Shown piece after piece: positions 1 to 7,930 of a stretch of DNA of 32,924 nt. The notes under the pieces are model-generated. The model did no database searches. It was not told where the DNA came from and saw only the letters and a list, made by a program, of their open reading frames with translations. The position numbers and the translations under genes were made by a program. Each line of letters begins with the position of its first letter. The stretch's first letter is position 1. The DNA comes from an uncultured Nitrosomonas sp. (GTDB taxonomy: Bacteria > Pseudomonadota > Gammaproteobacteria > Burkholderiales > Nitrosomonadaceae), in contig CADEDJ010000033.1 in NCBI GenBank assembly GCA_902826055.1, positions 2,706-35,629 on the forward strand, read 5' to 3'.

Positions 1-208
1 GATGTGATTTTGTTTCCGCAATTAAGACGGGAAGATTAGGGAAACGTTGAATAATTTGCCGATGGCTATGAAACGCAGTTTTTATGAAGAAATGATGCCA
101 AGACTTGACATTCTGTTTTTTTGGCAAGTTCGATGATATAAACGTGCTTAATTGTTAACGCTCCTAGTAGTCTCTCATTTTCATATTAAATAGTTGATAG
201 AGACCATC

Positions 209-1069
209 TTAAAGAATTTGAGGGGAAAATGATTTCCAATTTTCCTTTACATATTCAATAAACCCTTCTACAGGCTTGCTTCCACAAATGGGAAATAATT
301 CTTGACCAATCTTACTAAGCTTAACATGACCTATATTTAATCTATCATTTGGTCCATTTGGACATTCAAGACCAAGAGATTGATCGTAATAATTAACATT
401 AAATTTTTGAGGAAGATTTATTCTATAAAATACGTTAGGCTCATTAACTTGTATTAATCCAATATCTTCCAAGTGCTTAATTGATTCATAGTAGATACCA
501 TTATTTTTATATATCTCACCATATAAGTTAAAGAAAAGTGGAACCTTGCCTCCAATAATCCAGCAAAATCCACATAGTTTTGTAAATAAATCCGCATCAG
601 TTTTATCAAAGTCACTTATAAAATTAACAGTACGCCTAGAATATGTACCCGGGTCATTTACTTCACCTGCTAACAAGCGAGCCCATATTTCTTGCATTTC
701 TTTGTCTGAAATGATGCGAGATTTATCAACAAAATTAGTTAACCAATCGTCATCAATTAAGTCGGCATCTGCATTTTCTTTAAGATATGGAGAAGTCTGA
801 GCTATGATGTCTTCAATATTTTTCTGCTTTTTTGCTTCTTCCACAATTAATCGATCTAGTGCACGCTGCTGCAATTCCGTCATTTGAGTTTCTGCCTGAG
901 CCTTGATAAGCGCAGCTTCTGATTCTGCACTTGCCTTACGTTTAATATAGTATGGTTCATATAAACGACCAAATCCTTTCGACACTTTCCTAATAAGAGT
1001 ATCAAGCGGTTTAGATATATCTCCATTTACAGTTACTCTTATTAATGCATATTCTATTTTTTCAGACAT
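209..1069 (-). CDS. DUF2806 domain protein, function unknown
   Basis: A 286-residue protein without signal peptide or membrane helices. Residues about 45-90 are rich in Ala, Glu, Gln and Lys and probably form a helix or coiled coil. The middle carries the pattern I associate with DUF2806: a DDWLTNFVDK stretch, then DKEMQEIWARLLAGE and NDPGTYSRRTVN, followed by FDKTDADLFTKLC. The C-terminal third looks like a small winged-helix-like region (YESIKHLEDIGLIQV). The biochemical role of DUF2806 is not known to me. The gene stands alone, with 144 bases between its start and the end of the HAD phosphatase gene upstream on the same strand. It is clearly more AT-rich than that neighbour, which suggests accessory or transferred DNA. 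The ATG at 1069 is taken because the family-like region begins soon after it. Confidence 0.75.
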   Translation of the reverse strand: MSEKIEYALIRVTVNGDISKPLDTLIRKVSKGFGRLYEPYYIKRKASAESEAALIKAQAETQMTELQQRALDRLIVEEAKKQKNIEDIIAQTSPYLKENADADLIDDDWLTNFVDKSRIISDKEMQEIWARLLAGEVNDPGTYSRRTVNFISDFDKTDADLFTKLCGFCWIIGGKVPLFFNLYGEIYKNNGIYYESIKHLEDIGLIQVNEPNVFYRINLPQKFNVNYYDQSLGLECPNGPNDRLNIGHVKLSKIGQELFPICGSKPVEGFIEYVKENWKSFSPQIL

Positions 1070-1112
1070 GATTAATTAAATAATTGATTTAAACTAATTG
1101 CAGCGGGGGGTA

Positions 1113-1156
1113 TTCAGGTCACGAATCAAGAATTATTTCTACATTCGCGATCTGAA
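1113..1156. repeat. Long imperfect hairpin between DUF2806 gene and HAD gene
   Basis: The arms 1113-1126 and 1143-1156 are inverted copies over 14 bases with two differences. Inside them, after a symmetric 2-base bulge, AGAA (1129-1132) pairs with TTCT (1137-1140) around a 4-base loop. It lies about 58 bases beyond the HAD stop codon on the minus strand. No T-run follows on either strand, so it is not a classical intrinsic terminator. It may protect the mRNA 3' end or be a dispersed palindrome. Confidence 0.55.
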
Positions 1157-1213
1157 ACTTCTGACACATGCACATAAAAGCACATGGATATTGGCTATTG
1201 TCAATCCATTTCA

Positions 1214-1876
1214 TCAACGCAAGCTGATAATCGGCCAGTTATTTCTCTCGGCATGGCTTTTCAGTGTCGGATCGGGGTCGACTGCGACCGGGTGCGTGAC
1301 TTTGCAGAGCAACGGCAAGTCATTCAGTGAATCGCTATAAAACCAGCTGCGTAAAAAAGACAGCCAGGTTAAATTATGCGCATCCAACCATTCTTCCAGC
1401 CGTTCGATTTTTCCTTCGCGAAACGATGGGGTGCCGGATACCCGGCCGGTGAATTCGCCATCCTTTTCTTCGGGCTCGGTGGCAATGAGATGTTCAATGC
1501 CCAGTGCGTGGGCAATTGGTGCGGTAACGAAGCTGTTGGTAGCCGTAATGATGATGCAAAGATCGCCGTCCAGTTTATGACGCTCAATTAATTGCTGCGT
1601 GCCCGGTGCAATCAGCGGTACTATTTTCTTTTGCATAAATTCACTGCGCCAGGATTCCAGTTGCGTACGCGGGTGGCGTGCCAATGGTTTCAGTTGAAAA
1701 TTAAGGAATTCGTGAATGTCTAGCGTTCCGGCTTTATATTGTTCGTAAAATTCAATATTTTTGGCTTCGTGCAGTTCACGATCCAATGCTTTCTTTTCAA
1801 TCAAAAATTGCGCCCACTGAAAATCACTGTCACCTGCAATCAATGTGTTATCCAAATCGAATAATGCTAAATTCAT
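1214..1876 (-). CDS. HAD-IB family phosphatase
   Basis: Predicted cytoplasmic phosphatase of the haloacid dehalogenase superfamily, subfamily IB (phosphoserine-phosphatase-like, TIGR01490 type), 220 residues. Motif I is FDLDNTLI at residues 6-13, with Asp7 as nucleophile and Asp9 as acid/base. Motif III/IV appears near the C terminus as YSDSLNDLPLL, and a central IITATN supplies motif II. The open frame extends further upstream, but the Met at 1876 is preferred: it places motif I at the N terminus as in the family, and its ATG overlaps the TGA of hda by 4 bases (ATGA), indicating translational coupling. The substrate cannot be read from the sequence; relatives act on phosphoserine or similar phosphomonoesters. 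It is the last gene of the hpnO-perM-hda-HAD run. Confidence 0.85.
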   Translation of the reverse strand: MNLALFDLDNTLIAGDSDFQWAQFLIEKKALDRELHEAKNIEFYEQYKAGTLDIHEFLNFQLKPLARHPRTQLESWRSEFMQKKIVPLIAPGTQQLIERHKLDGDLCIIITATNSFVTAPIAHALGIEHLIATEPEEKDGEFTGRVSGTPSFREGKIERLEEWLDAHNLTWLSFLRSWFYSDSLNDLPLLCKVTHPVAVDPDPTLKSHAERNNWPIISLR

Positions 1877-2550
1877 GAAACCACCTGTAATAATTCTCGA
1901 ACTAACGGTATGGTAATTTGCCGCTGATGAATCAGTGAGTACCGATCCAGTGCATCCAGCGTCATCATGAGTGATGGCAAATCCCGTTTCCCATGCTGTA
2001 ATAAATAAATGCAAATTTCCTCGGACAACTTAAAGCCGCGGTCATGAGCATACCTTTTCATAGCTTGTATTTTTTCTTCTTCAGTCAACTCAAGCACGTG
2101 ATAAACCAGTCCCCAACCTAGGCGCGTCACCAAGTCTTGCCGCATAGTCATATGCATCGGAGCAGCCATGCCACTCATTAACAACAAAGTTTCACCGTGA
2201 TCACGCAATTGATTATAAAGATTAAATAAAGCAACTTGCGCTGCTGCATCCAGCTGATCAAGATCGTCGATTGCAATGCAATCCATCGTGCCGATGGCTG
2301 AAAATTCATGCTGCTGCCGGGCGGAGAAATATACCGCTTTTAAGCTTTTTTGTGTATAGGCCGCAGTCGTTGCCCGCAGCAAATGGCTTTTACCGCATCC
2401 CCGATCACCCCACAGATATATAAAACGCTCTTTCTCCCGTCCCTGCAAAATGTTTTGCAGCAATTGCAGCACTTCAACATTACGGCCTGGCTCAAAATTT
2501 GCCAGCGAAGGCGACGGTGCGATTTTGATATCTAAGAGTAATTGCTGCAT
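1873..2550 (-). CDS. hda: DnaA regulatory inactivator Hda
   Basis: Short DnaA-like AAA+ protein of 225 residues. With the DNA-loaded beta clamp, Hda stimulates ATP hydrolysis by DnaA and so limits re-initiation of replication. The N terminus begins MQQLLLDI, a good beta-clamp-binding motif (QxxLxL type) that distinguishes Hda from DnaA. Walker A is GDRGCGKSH at about residues 48-56, and Walker B is CIAIDDLDQL with Asp95-Asp96. The length fits Hda (about 230) and lacks the DnaA DNA-binding domain. The Shine-Dalgarno upstream of the ATG at 2550 is poor, but the clamp motif at the extreme N terminus supports this start. The gene follows perM after 47 bases and overlaps the HAD gene by 4 bases. 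Confidence 0.93.
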   Translation of the reverse strand: MQQLLLDIKIAPSPSLANFEPGRNVEVLQLLQNILQGREKERFIYLWGDRGCGKSHLLRATTAAYTQKSLKAVYFSARQQHEFSAIGTMDCIAIDDLDQLDAAAQVALFNLYNQLRDHGETLLLMSGMAAPMHMTMRQDLVTRLGWGLVYHVLELTEEEKIQAMKRYAHDRGFKLSEEICIYLLQHGKRDLPSLMMTLDALDRYSLIHQRQITIPLVRELLQVVS

Positions 2551-2597
2551 GGCATGAATCCGATGACTATTATCCGGTCTTGTCAGAGCAAAGTATG

Positions 2598-3662
2598 TTA
2601 CGAATTATAGAGATTACTCTGTAGATAATGCTGATGAAGGTGGCGTATCCAAACCAGCAGTACGGCACTAACTGGCAACGCCAGTAAAATTCCGAAGAAT
2701 CCGAACAACTGACCAAAAGCCAGTAATGCAAAAATAACCATCACCGGGTGCAGCCCGATACGATCACCGACTAACCAAGGTGTGATCAGCATACCTTCGA
2801 GTAATTGACCCATGCCAAAAACAATCCAAACAGGGATGACTCCACTCCAGCCCTGGAATTGCATTAATGCAGCAAGCGTCGCTAACGTTAATCCAACGAT
2901 CATGCCCAGATATGGCACAAAAACCAAAATACCGGCTACTAAACCAATTGGCAAAGCAAACTCCAATCCCACCAGCCACAATCCGGTGATATAACAAATG
3001 CTCATCAGCAGGATTACGGATAATTGCCCTCGCAAAAATTCTGCCAGAATTCGATCCGTTTCGCGCGCCAGCAGAGAAACCTGGTGGTGCCAATAGCGCG
3101 GAATCATTTCGTCGACCAGTTTGATTAGCAAATCCCAATCACGCAATAGATAAAACAATACTACCGGCACCAGCAAAAGGTTAACCAGAAACTCAACAAT
3201 CGCCATACCGCCGCTGGTTAAAGACGGCAAAACCTTTGCCGCTACACCGCCGGCACTTTGCCAATGCTTTGAAATGGCTTCCTTCAGTAAATTCATATCG
3301 GGTTCTAAACTGATGTTCAGCCTCGCCTCCAGCAAAGGAATGATATGATTTTTAATCATATCCAAGTAGACCGGGATTTTATTCAGAAGCCGCCTTGCTT
3401 CTTCTTCAAAAAGCGGCACCATGATCAGAATCAGCGCAGCAAACACGCCACTCAACAGAAGCATCACCAGAACCGCACCCACTGTTCGCGATATGCCATG
3501 ATCCGCCATACGGGTAACCATCGGATTGCAGATATAGGCTATCACTGCTGCCAATAGGAAAGGGGTTAAAATCGGACTGAGCAGATAAATCAAACCGCCT
3601 GTGACACAGACCAGAATCAACCACCAGAGATAATGGATTTCGTTGGAATGTTCGTTGCTCAT
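2598..3662 (-). CDS. AI-2E family transporter (PerM-like membrane protein)
   Basis: Integral inner-membrane protein of 354 residues with the two N-terminal helices (about 12-50), a third near 60-85, a hydrophilic amphipathic region (about 85-140) and a C-terminal block of helices (about 150-340) that characterise the AI-2E/UPF0118/PerM family. The C-terminal LVGDRIGLHPVMVIFALLA stretch is typical. Members have been proposed to export small molecules or act in ion transport; the substrate here is unknown. It starts 17 bases after the hpnO-like stop and is followed by hda, a neighbourhood common in betaproteobacteria. The name AI-2E does not imply quorum sensing here. Confidence 0.88.
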   Translation of the reverse strand: MSNEHSNEIHYLWWLILVCVTGGLIYLLSPILTPFLLAAVIAYICNPMVTRMADHGISRTVGAVLVMLLLSGVFAALILIMVPLFEEEARRLLNKIPVYLDMIKNHIIPLLEARLNISLEPDMNLLKEAISKHWQSAGGVAAKVLPSLTSGGMAIVEFLVNLLLVPVVLFYLLRDWDLLIKLVDEMIPRYWHHQVSLLARETDRILAEFLRGQLSVILLMSICYITGLWLVGLEFALPIGLVAGILVFVPYLGMIVGLTLATLAALMQFQGWSGVIPVWIVFGMGQLLEGMLITPWLVGDRIGLHPVMVIFALLAFGQLFGFFGILLALPVSAVLLVWIRHLHQHYLQSNLYNS

Positions 3663-3679
3663 TTGGATTGAATTTAAAT

Positions 3680-5068
3680 TTAGCCGGCTTTGGTTTTTAA
3701 TGCATGACTGGCAAGATTTTTACCCAGTTCCCAAATGGATCCTGGAACATGATGCGTATCCGCAATGGTTTTGCTAAAAGCGCTGATGATGTGATCCAGG
3801 TCTTTTTGCGTCAATATCAGCGGCGGTAGCAATTTGATCACGTTCATGCCATGTCCTGCCACTTGTGTCAAAATTCTGTGTTCCTTGAATAAGGGAATCG
3901 TAATCATCTGACAGAATAGCCCTTTGTTGGCGGCTTCCAGCATCATCCAAGCAGCCTTCAATGACAAGCTGTTGGGAGATTTGAATTCAATCGCGATCAT
4001 CGAGCCTTTACCGCGAGCTTCCTTGAAAAATTCATATTGACCCGCCAATGTGTTCAATCGATTGATGAGTAAAGCGCCATTCTTTGCGCTGTTTTCTACC
4101 AAATTTTCCGCTTTGATTACTTCCAAGCTGGCCAAACCGGCTGCCATCGCCATATTATTTTTGGAAAAAGTGGAGCCATGGACTACTGCGCGATCCATGC
4201 GATTAAATACACTTTCCATAATCTGCTGCGTCATCGCTACCGCACCGACAGGCACAAAGCCGCCGGATAACGCTTTAGCCATGCAAATCATATCCGGTTT
4301 CACACCCCAATGTTCGATCGCCCAGAATTTGCCCGTTCGGCCGATACCGGTCTGGATTTCATCCGCCACCAATAACGTGCCATACTTCTTGCACAGCCGT
4401 TCGACTTCCGGCAGGTAATCATCATCCGGAATATTGACGCCCTTACCCTGAATCGGCTCAACAATAAAGGCAGCCACGTTGCGACTGCTCAGCGCTTGCT
4501 CCAGCGCTGCCAAATCATTAAAAGGCACTGAACCGCAATCCAGCAATAACGGGCCGAAGCCATCCTTGAAAATCTGCTCGCCGTTCAAAGATAGCGCCCC
4601 CATCGTCAAGCCGTGATAAGCATGATCACAACAAATGATCCTATTGCGCTTAGTGACATAGCGGGCAAATTTTATCGCCGCTTCGACGGCTTCCGTACCT
4701 GAATTACAGAAAAAAACACGCTCTAAATTATCCGGTGTTGTCGTCAAAATTTCTTTTGCCAGCAAACCGCTCAAAGTAGACACGTCAAGCTGCACCAGAT
4801 CGGGCAATTCGAGCGACAAGACTTCTTTCAATGCATTGATAATCGTAGGATGATTGCGGCCAAACGCATACACCCCGAAACCGCTCAACAAATCGAGATA
4901 TTCGTTACCGTTCTCGTCATATAAATACTGTCCGACAGCACGCTGATAATTCCGGTCATAGCCAATGGTTTTCAAAACTCTGACCATCTGAGCATTGAGA
5001 TACCGCTCGTGCAAGTCAAATTTGTCCGTACGATGTTGTGATAATAAATCGGCTATGCTGAAAGACAT
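3680..5068 (-). CDS. hpnO: Class III aminotransferase, probably HpnO (aminobacteriohopanetriol synthesis)
   Basis: PLP-dependent class III (acetylornithine/ornithine-type) aminotransferase, 462 residues. The cofactor motifs are intact: CNSGTEAVEAA at 121-131 for phosphate binding, DHAYHG at 148-153, VADEIQTG with Asp236, and MAKALSGG with Lys265 as the Schiff-base lysine. The family is larger than the 400-residue ArgD enzymes, with N- and C-terminal extensions as in HpnO, which installs the C35 amino group of aminobacteriohopanetriol from the ribosyl/formyl hopane. The HpnO assignment is an inference from overall resemblance plus hpnH, hpnB and hpnM elsewhere in the window; another class III aminotransferase is possible. 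The start at 5068 has an upstream AGGGG. It appears to head the run into perM-hda-HAD. Confidence 0.68.
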   Translation of the reverse strand: MSFSIADLLSQHRTDKFDLHERYLNAQMVRVLKTIGYDRNYQRAVGQYLYDENGNEYLDLLSGFGVYAFGRNHPTIINALKEVLSLELPDLVQLDVSTLSGLLAKEILTTTPDNLERVFFCNSGTEAVEAAIKFARYVTKRNRIICCDHAYHGLTMGALSLNGEQIFKDGFGPLLLDCGSVPFNDLAALEQALSSRNVAAFIVEPIQGKGVNIPDDDYLPEVERLCKKYGTLLVADEIQTGIGRTGKFWAIEHWGVKPDMICMAKALSGGFVPVGAVAMTQQIMESVFNRMDRAVVHGSTFSKNNMAMAAGLASLEVIKAENLVENSAKNGALLINRLNTLAGQYEFFKEARGKGSMIAIEFKSPNSLSLKAAWMMLEAANKGLFCQMITIPLFKEHRILTQVAGHGMNVIKLLPPLILTQKDLDHIISAFSKTIADTHHVPGSIWELGKNLASHALKTKAG

Positions 5069-5465
5069 GAACGACCCCTACAATCGGAAAAATACTAGCG
5101 CCAAAGCCGGTGATTATAATCGTTGATGTTGAATGTTTCGACATAATTCTGATTCATATCAGCAATACGGATCCAAATTTTTACTATTCTTGCTCTCATC
5201 AGCTTAAGGAAACTCCGAATAACCCTCAATGTCATTCCGAACAAAGTGAAGAATCATTTGCAATCAATACCCTAGATTTCTCGCTATGCTCGAAATGACA
5301 GTTATTCAGAGCTTCCTTAATCTATCCGATTGAACAATCTTGTGCTTATGGGCAGACAAGCAAATGCCCGCAAGCTGGAATAAAAATGTTTATTGCTCTA
5401 TTATCTCAACTTAACTGAAACGCTTTAAAACCATCAAATCATCATATACCGCATAAACCCTCCTT
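5069..5465. other. Intergenic region upstream of the aminotransferase gene
   Basis: About 400 bases without a convincing gene. It holds the nested inverted repeat at 5204-5320. The rest is AT-rich and shows no tRNA, no strong promoter and no clear terminator after the membrane-protein gene ending at 5466. An open frame across 5110-5298 on the plus strand is produced by the palindrome and is not considered coding. Confidence 0.6.
5204..5320. repeat. MITE-like nested inverted repeat flanked by TTAA
   Basis: The outer arms, 5204-5223 and 5301-5320, are inverted copies with 18 of 20 bases matching. Both ends carry TTAA, with GGAA next inward. The inner arms, 5230-5255 and 5275-5300, are a second inverted pair of 26 bases with several compensating differences. 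The left inner arm begins TGTCATTCCGAAC, matching the widespread TCATTCCGA...GAATC type of dispersed palindrome. The right inner and outer arms abut directly; on the left a 6-base spacer separates them. A central 19-base loop remains. There is no coding capacity, so this is either a miniature transposable element or a composite of two palindromes. Confidence 0.7.
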
Positions 5466-6380
5466 CTACTGCGGCTTACGCATGCCATGACGCACGCTAA
5501 CCGCCTTATTGAGCAAATCGAACCAGAAAGGTGCGCCCAGAGAAATTGCCAGTGCGGTAAGCAACCATCCCGCGATATGCTGCAAACTAGCCAAAAAAAT
5601 ATCTATTGCTGTTCCTTCGAATGATAAAGATACATTGTTCCATCCAATAGGCAATTTACCCAAGCTATCGTTGCGACCCCGAAGGGCATCCGTAAGCCCG
5701 TTCAAATACTTGCACTCTTCTAGTTCAGGTTGCTTGATACACTTCTCGAGCGATTCTCTTGGGGTTTGTTCGCTTAGTTGAACGGCATAGGCGGTTACCG
5801 CACTTCTCAACTCTTTGTCGCGATAGATAGTTTCAGTCAGAGTGATGGTATTGATATTAAAAAGAACCGTGAGCGCAAGCCCGATACAGAAACTGATGAT
5901 TTGCAGGTTACGCTTGTAGGTTCCGCCCATCATGGTTAAAGAACGATCCATCCAGTCACTCACAGCCGTCACCATATCTTCGGTTTTATCGCCAACAGTA
6001 CGCGCAATACTTTGTAGCTGCATTTTTAGCGCAGAATCAGGCAATTGATCGATCGTTTCCTTTATTTGCTTGATCGAGTTACAAGTTGTGGCCGTATTGG
6101 AGAGGCTACCAATGAGCAGTTGACTCAATACCTTAGTATCTATATATGAAGGGGTTTCTTGTGGTTGATCATTAAAAAAAGGCTTTAACGCCGGATAGTG
6201 TAACAATGCTTGTTTAACGTTCGGATCATCGATAAGCTGCTGCAAATCATCGTATAAATCACGCCCGCGCATATTGAGTTTTTGCGCAATGTATTCATTG
6301 ATGATGGTTACAAATAAGCTAACGCCCAAATAAATAAGCGTAAGTCCAATGGCCACATCCAACCATGTTGTAAGATCCAT
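5466..6380 (-). CDS. Three-helix membrane protein of unknown function
   Basis: A 304-residue protein with hydrophobic segments at about 8-27, 159-177 and 262-284. A hydrophilic helical region (28-158) lies between the first two and an 85-residue loop (178-262) between the last two. Notable features are an RSLTMMGGTYKRN stretch just before the second helix, LFNINTITLTE after it, and GAPFWFDLLNK after the third. I recall similar patterns (WYKR before a helix, N-x-D/N-T-I after it, GAPFWFD-LL at the end) in uncharacterised membrane proteins of many bacteria. If the middle loop is outside, Cys214 and Cys223 could form a periplasmic disulfide. A strong Shine-Dalgarno (GGAGGAG) precedes the ATG at 6380. 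No function can be assigned. Confidence 0.8.
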   Translation of the reverse strand: MDLTTWLDVAIGLTLIYLGVSLFVTIINEYIAQKLNMRGRDLYDDLQQLIDDPNVKQALLHYPALKPFFNDQPQETPSYIDTKVLSQLLIGSLSNTATTCNSIKQIKETIDQLPDSALKMQLQSIARTVGDKTEDMVTAVSDWMDRSLTMMGGTYKRNLQIISFCIGLALTVLFNINTITLTETIYRDKELRSAVTAYAVQLSEQTPRESLEKCIKQPELEECKYLNGLTDALRGRNDSLGKLPIGWNNVSLSFEGTAIDIFLASLQHIAGWLLTALAISLGAPFWFDLLNKAVSVRHGMRKPQ

Positions 6381-6506
6381 TTACTGCTCCTCCTTCAAAA
6401 AATTTTGATCTCCAAAATCCACCTGTGTAAAGAACAGCTCTAAGGATTTCATTGAAGTTGCTTCTTCAGAATATCTTGCAATATTTTCTACACAACTTTG
6501 TGTTAT

Positions 6507-6547
6507 TAATTTTCACACCATTATCAAAAATAATCTTGTGAAAATTA
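6507..6547. repeat. Hairpin with internal loop in the purM upstream region
   Basis: An 11-base perfect stem (6507-6517 with 6537-6547) is followed by a symmetric 2-base internal loop, then a 5-base stem ATTAT/ATAAT (6520-6524 with 6530-6534) and a CAAAA loop. It lies about 130 bases ahead of the membrane-protein start and 300 ahead of purM. It could be a transcript end, a leader structure or a protein-binding dyad. Confidence 0.5.
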
Positions 6548-6560
6548 TTTCTGTCGAGTC

Positions 6561-6576
6561 TATGCTACCTAGCATA
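6561..6576. promoter_or_regulatory. Perfect 7+2+7 dyad, candidate operator
   Basis: TATGCTA, two bases, then TAGCATA: a perfect dyad of the size bound by dimeric helix-turn-helix repressors. It lies 14 bases beyond the preceding hairpin, between divergent genes. The regulator is unknown. Confidence 0.4.
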
Positions 6577-6848
6577 TACCTTTTCTTGCTGCTAAACCGC
6601 GGCTATCTGAGCGACATTAGAAACAGTTCATGGTTAAAACACGAGTCTGTCAAATATTAAAAAACCGAACAAACTGAATTAATTTCAGCATAATCTCAAA
6701 ACTGTATGTGCTATAAATAATAGATAGCTGGCAACTCACAAGCTCAAACGTTGCAGTAATTTTTATATTCACAACGATATATCGCTTTTATTTGCGTTAA
6801 AATTGCACTTTATCAACAGTATTTTTTGCAATCGCGTGAGAATTCAAT

Positions 6849-7907
6849 TTGACTTCATCCAGTTTTAATCATCCTGATTCGATACAACTTTCCTACCGTG
6901 AGGCCGGCGTCGATATCGATGCAGGAGATCGCTTGGTCGAAAACATCAAACCATTTGCCCGCAGGACGTTGCGTCCTGAGGTTCTTAATGGCATCGGTGG
7001 ATTTGGTGCACTGTTTGAAATTTCCAAGCACTATCAAAACCCTGTTTTGGTTTCCGGCACTGATGGCGTTGGCACCAAGCTTAAATTGGCTTTTCAGCTT
7101 GATCGGCATGACAATATCGGTATCGATCTGGTTGCCATGAGTGTAAATGATATTTTAGTACAAGGCGCTGAACCTTTATTTTTTCTAGACTACTTTGCTT
7201 GTGGCAAGTTAAATGTGGAAACAGCAACGGCAGTCATCCGTGGAATCGCGCGAGGCTGTGAACTCGCAGGTTGTGCCTTGATTGGCGGAGAAACCGCTGA
7301 AATGCCTGGCATGTATCCTCCTGAAGAATATGATTTGGCCGGATTTGCTGTAGGCATTGTTGAAAAACAACGCATTATCAATGGCGCCACCATCCAAGAA
7401 GGCGATATCGTGTTAGGCCTAGCCTCGAGCGGCGCACACTCCAACGGCTATTCATTGATTCGCAAGATTATTGAAAATAAACATATTGATTTATCAATGG
7501 ATTTCTACGGAAAACCACTAACTGACAGCATTATGGCGCCAACACGTATCTATGTAAAAGCCGTGCTTGATTTGATTAAACAATTACCTGTCAAAGGTCT
7601 GGCACACATTACCGGTGGCGGATTGGTCGAAAATGTACCGCGCATCCTGCCAGAGCAGACAATGGCGGTATTGCATAAAGATACATGGGAAATGCCACCA
7701 CTATTTCCTTGGTTACAACAGCAAGGAAATGTTGCTGATCACGAAATGACACGTGTGTTTAATTGTGGTATCGGTATGGTCATTATCATTTCTCCAGAAA
7801 ATGCCGGGCAAGCCATGCAAAGCTTGCAAACGGCTGGAGAAACAGTATGGGAAATCGGTGAAATCAAACATCGTAGAATCGATCAGGCAGCTACCATCGT
7901 TGTGTAA
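6849..7907 (+). CDS. purM: Phosphoribosylformylglycinamidine cyclo-ligase (AIR synthetase)
   Basis: PurM converts FGAM to aminoimidazole ribotide with ATP in de novo purine synthesis. The 352-residue sequence follows the E. coli enzyme from end to end: [13 protein letters not shown] near the N terminus, [52 protein letters not shown] and [10 protein letters not shown]. The start is TTG: an in-frame TGA at 6837-6839 lies three codons upstream and no ATG or GTG is available before the conserved SYREAG region. The Shine-Dalgarno is weak (TGAGAA). purN follows after 23 bases, indicating a purMN operon that continues into DUF3108. Confidence 0.97.
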   Translation: MTSSSFNHPDSIQLSYREAGVDIDAGDRLVENIKPFARRTLRPEVLNGIGGFGALFEISKHYQNPVLVSGTDGVGTKLKLAFQLDRHDNIGIDLVAMSVNDILVQGAEPLFFLDYFACGKLNVETATAVIRGIARGCELAGCALIGGETAEMPGMYPPEEYDLAGFAVGIVEKQRIINGATIQEGDIVLGLASSGAHSNGYSLIRKIIENKHIDLSMDFYGKPLTDSIMAPTRIYVKAVLDLIKQLPVKGLAHITGGGLVENVPRILPEQTMAVLHKDTWEMPPLFPWLQQQGNVADHEMTRVFNCGIGMVIIISPENAGQAMQSLQTAGETVWEIGEIKHRRIDQAATIVV

Positions 7908-7930
7908 ATAGGGATCTTTTTCGCAACTTC

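Larger units (their letters stand above)
6381..6848. promoter_or_regulatory. Divergent intergenic region between membrane-protein gene and purM
   Basis: A 468-base AT-rich gap between two divergent genes, so it must hold both promoters, although no single -35/-10 pair stands out. It contains a structured hairpin at 6507-6547, a 16-base dyad TATGCTA-CC-TAGCATA at 6561-6576, and a 10-base palindrome CGATATATCG at 6775-6784. None matches a PurR operator or a riboswitch that I recognise. Confidence 0.5.

Noticed and set aside
62..136. Short frame beginning MAMKRSFYEEMM
   Set aside because: Only 24 residues, no clear ribosome site, no family recognised; it could be a transposase or gene remnant but this cannot be supported.
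2598..3662. Quorum-sensing AI-2 exporter
   Set aside because: The family name is historical; neither luxS nor any AI-2 gene is present, so only a PerM-like transporter is claimed.
4050..4418. 122-residue open frame antisense to the aminotransferase gene
   Set aside because: No ribosome site or recognisable domain; it mirrors the conserved PLP-enzyme frame on the other strand.
5110..5298. 62-residue plus-strand open frame upstream of the aminotransferase gene
   Set aside because: Runs through the inverted repeat, whose palindrome explains the open frame.
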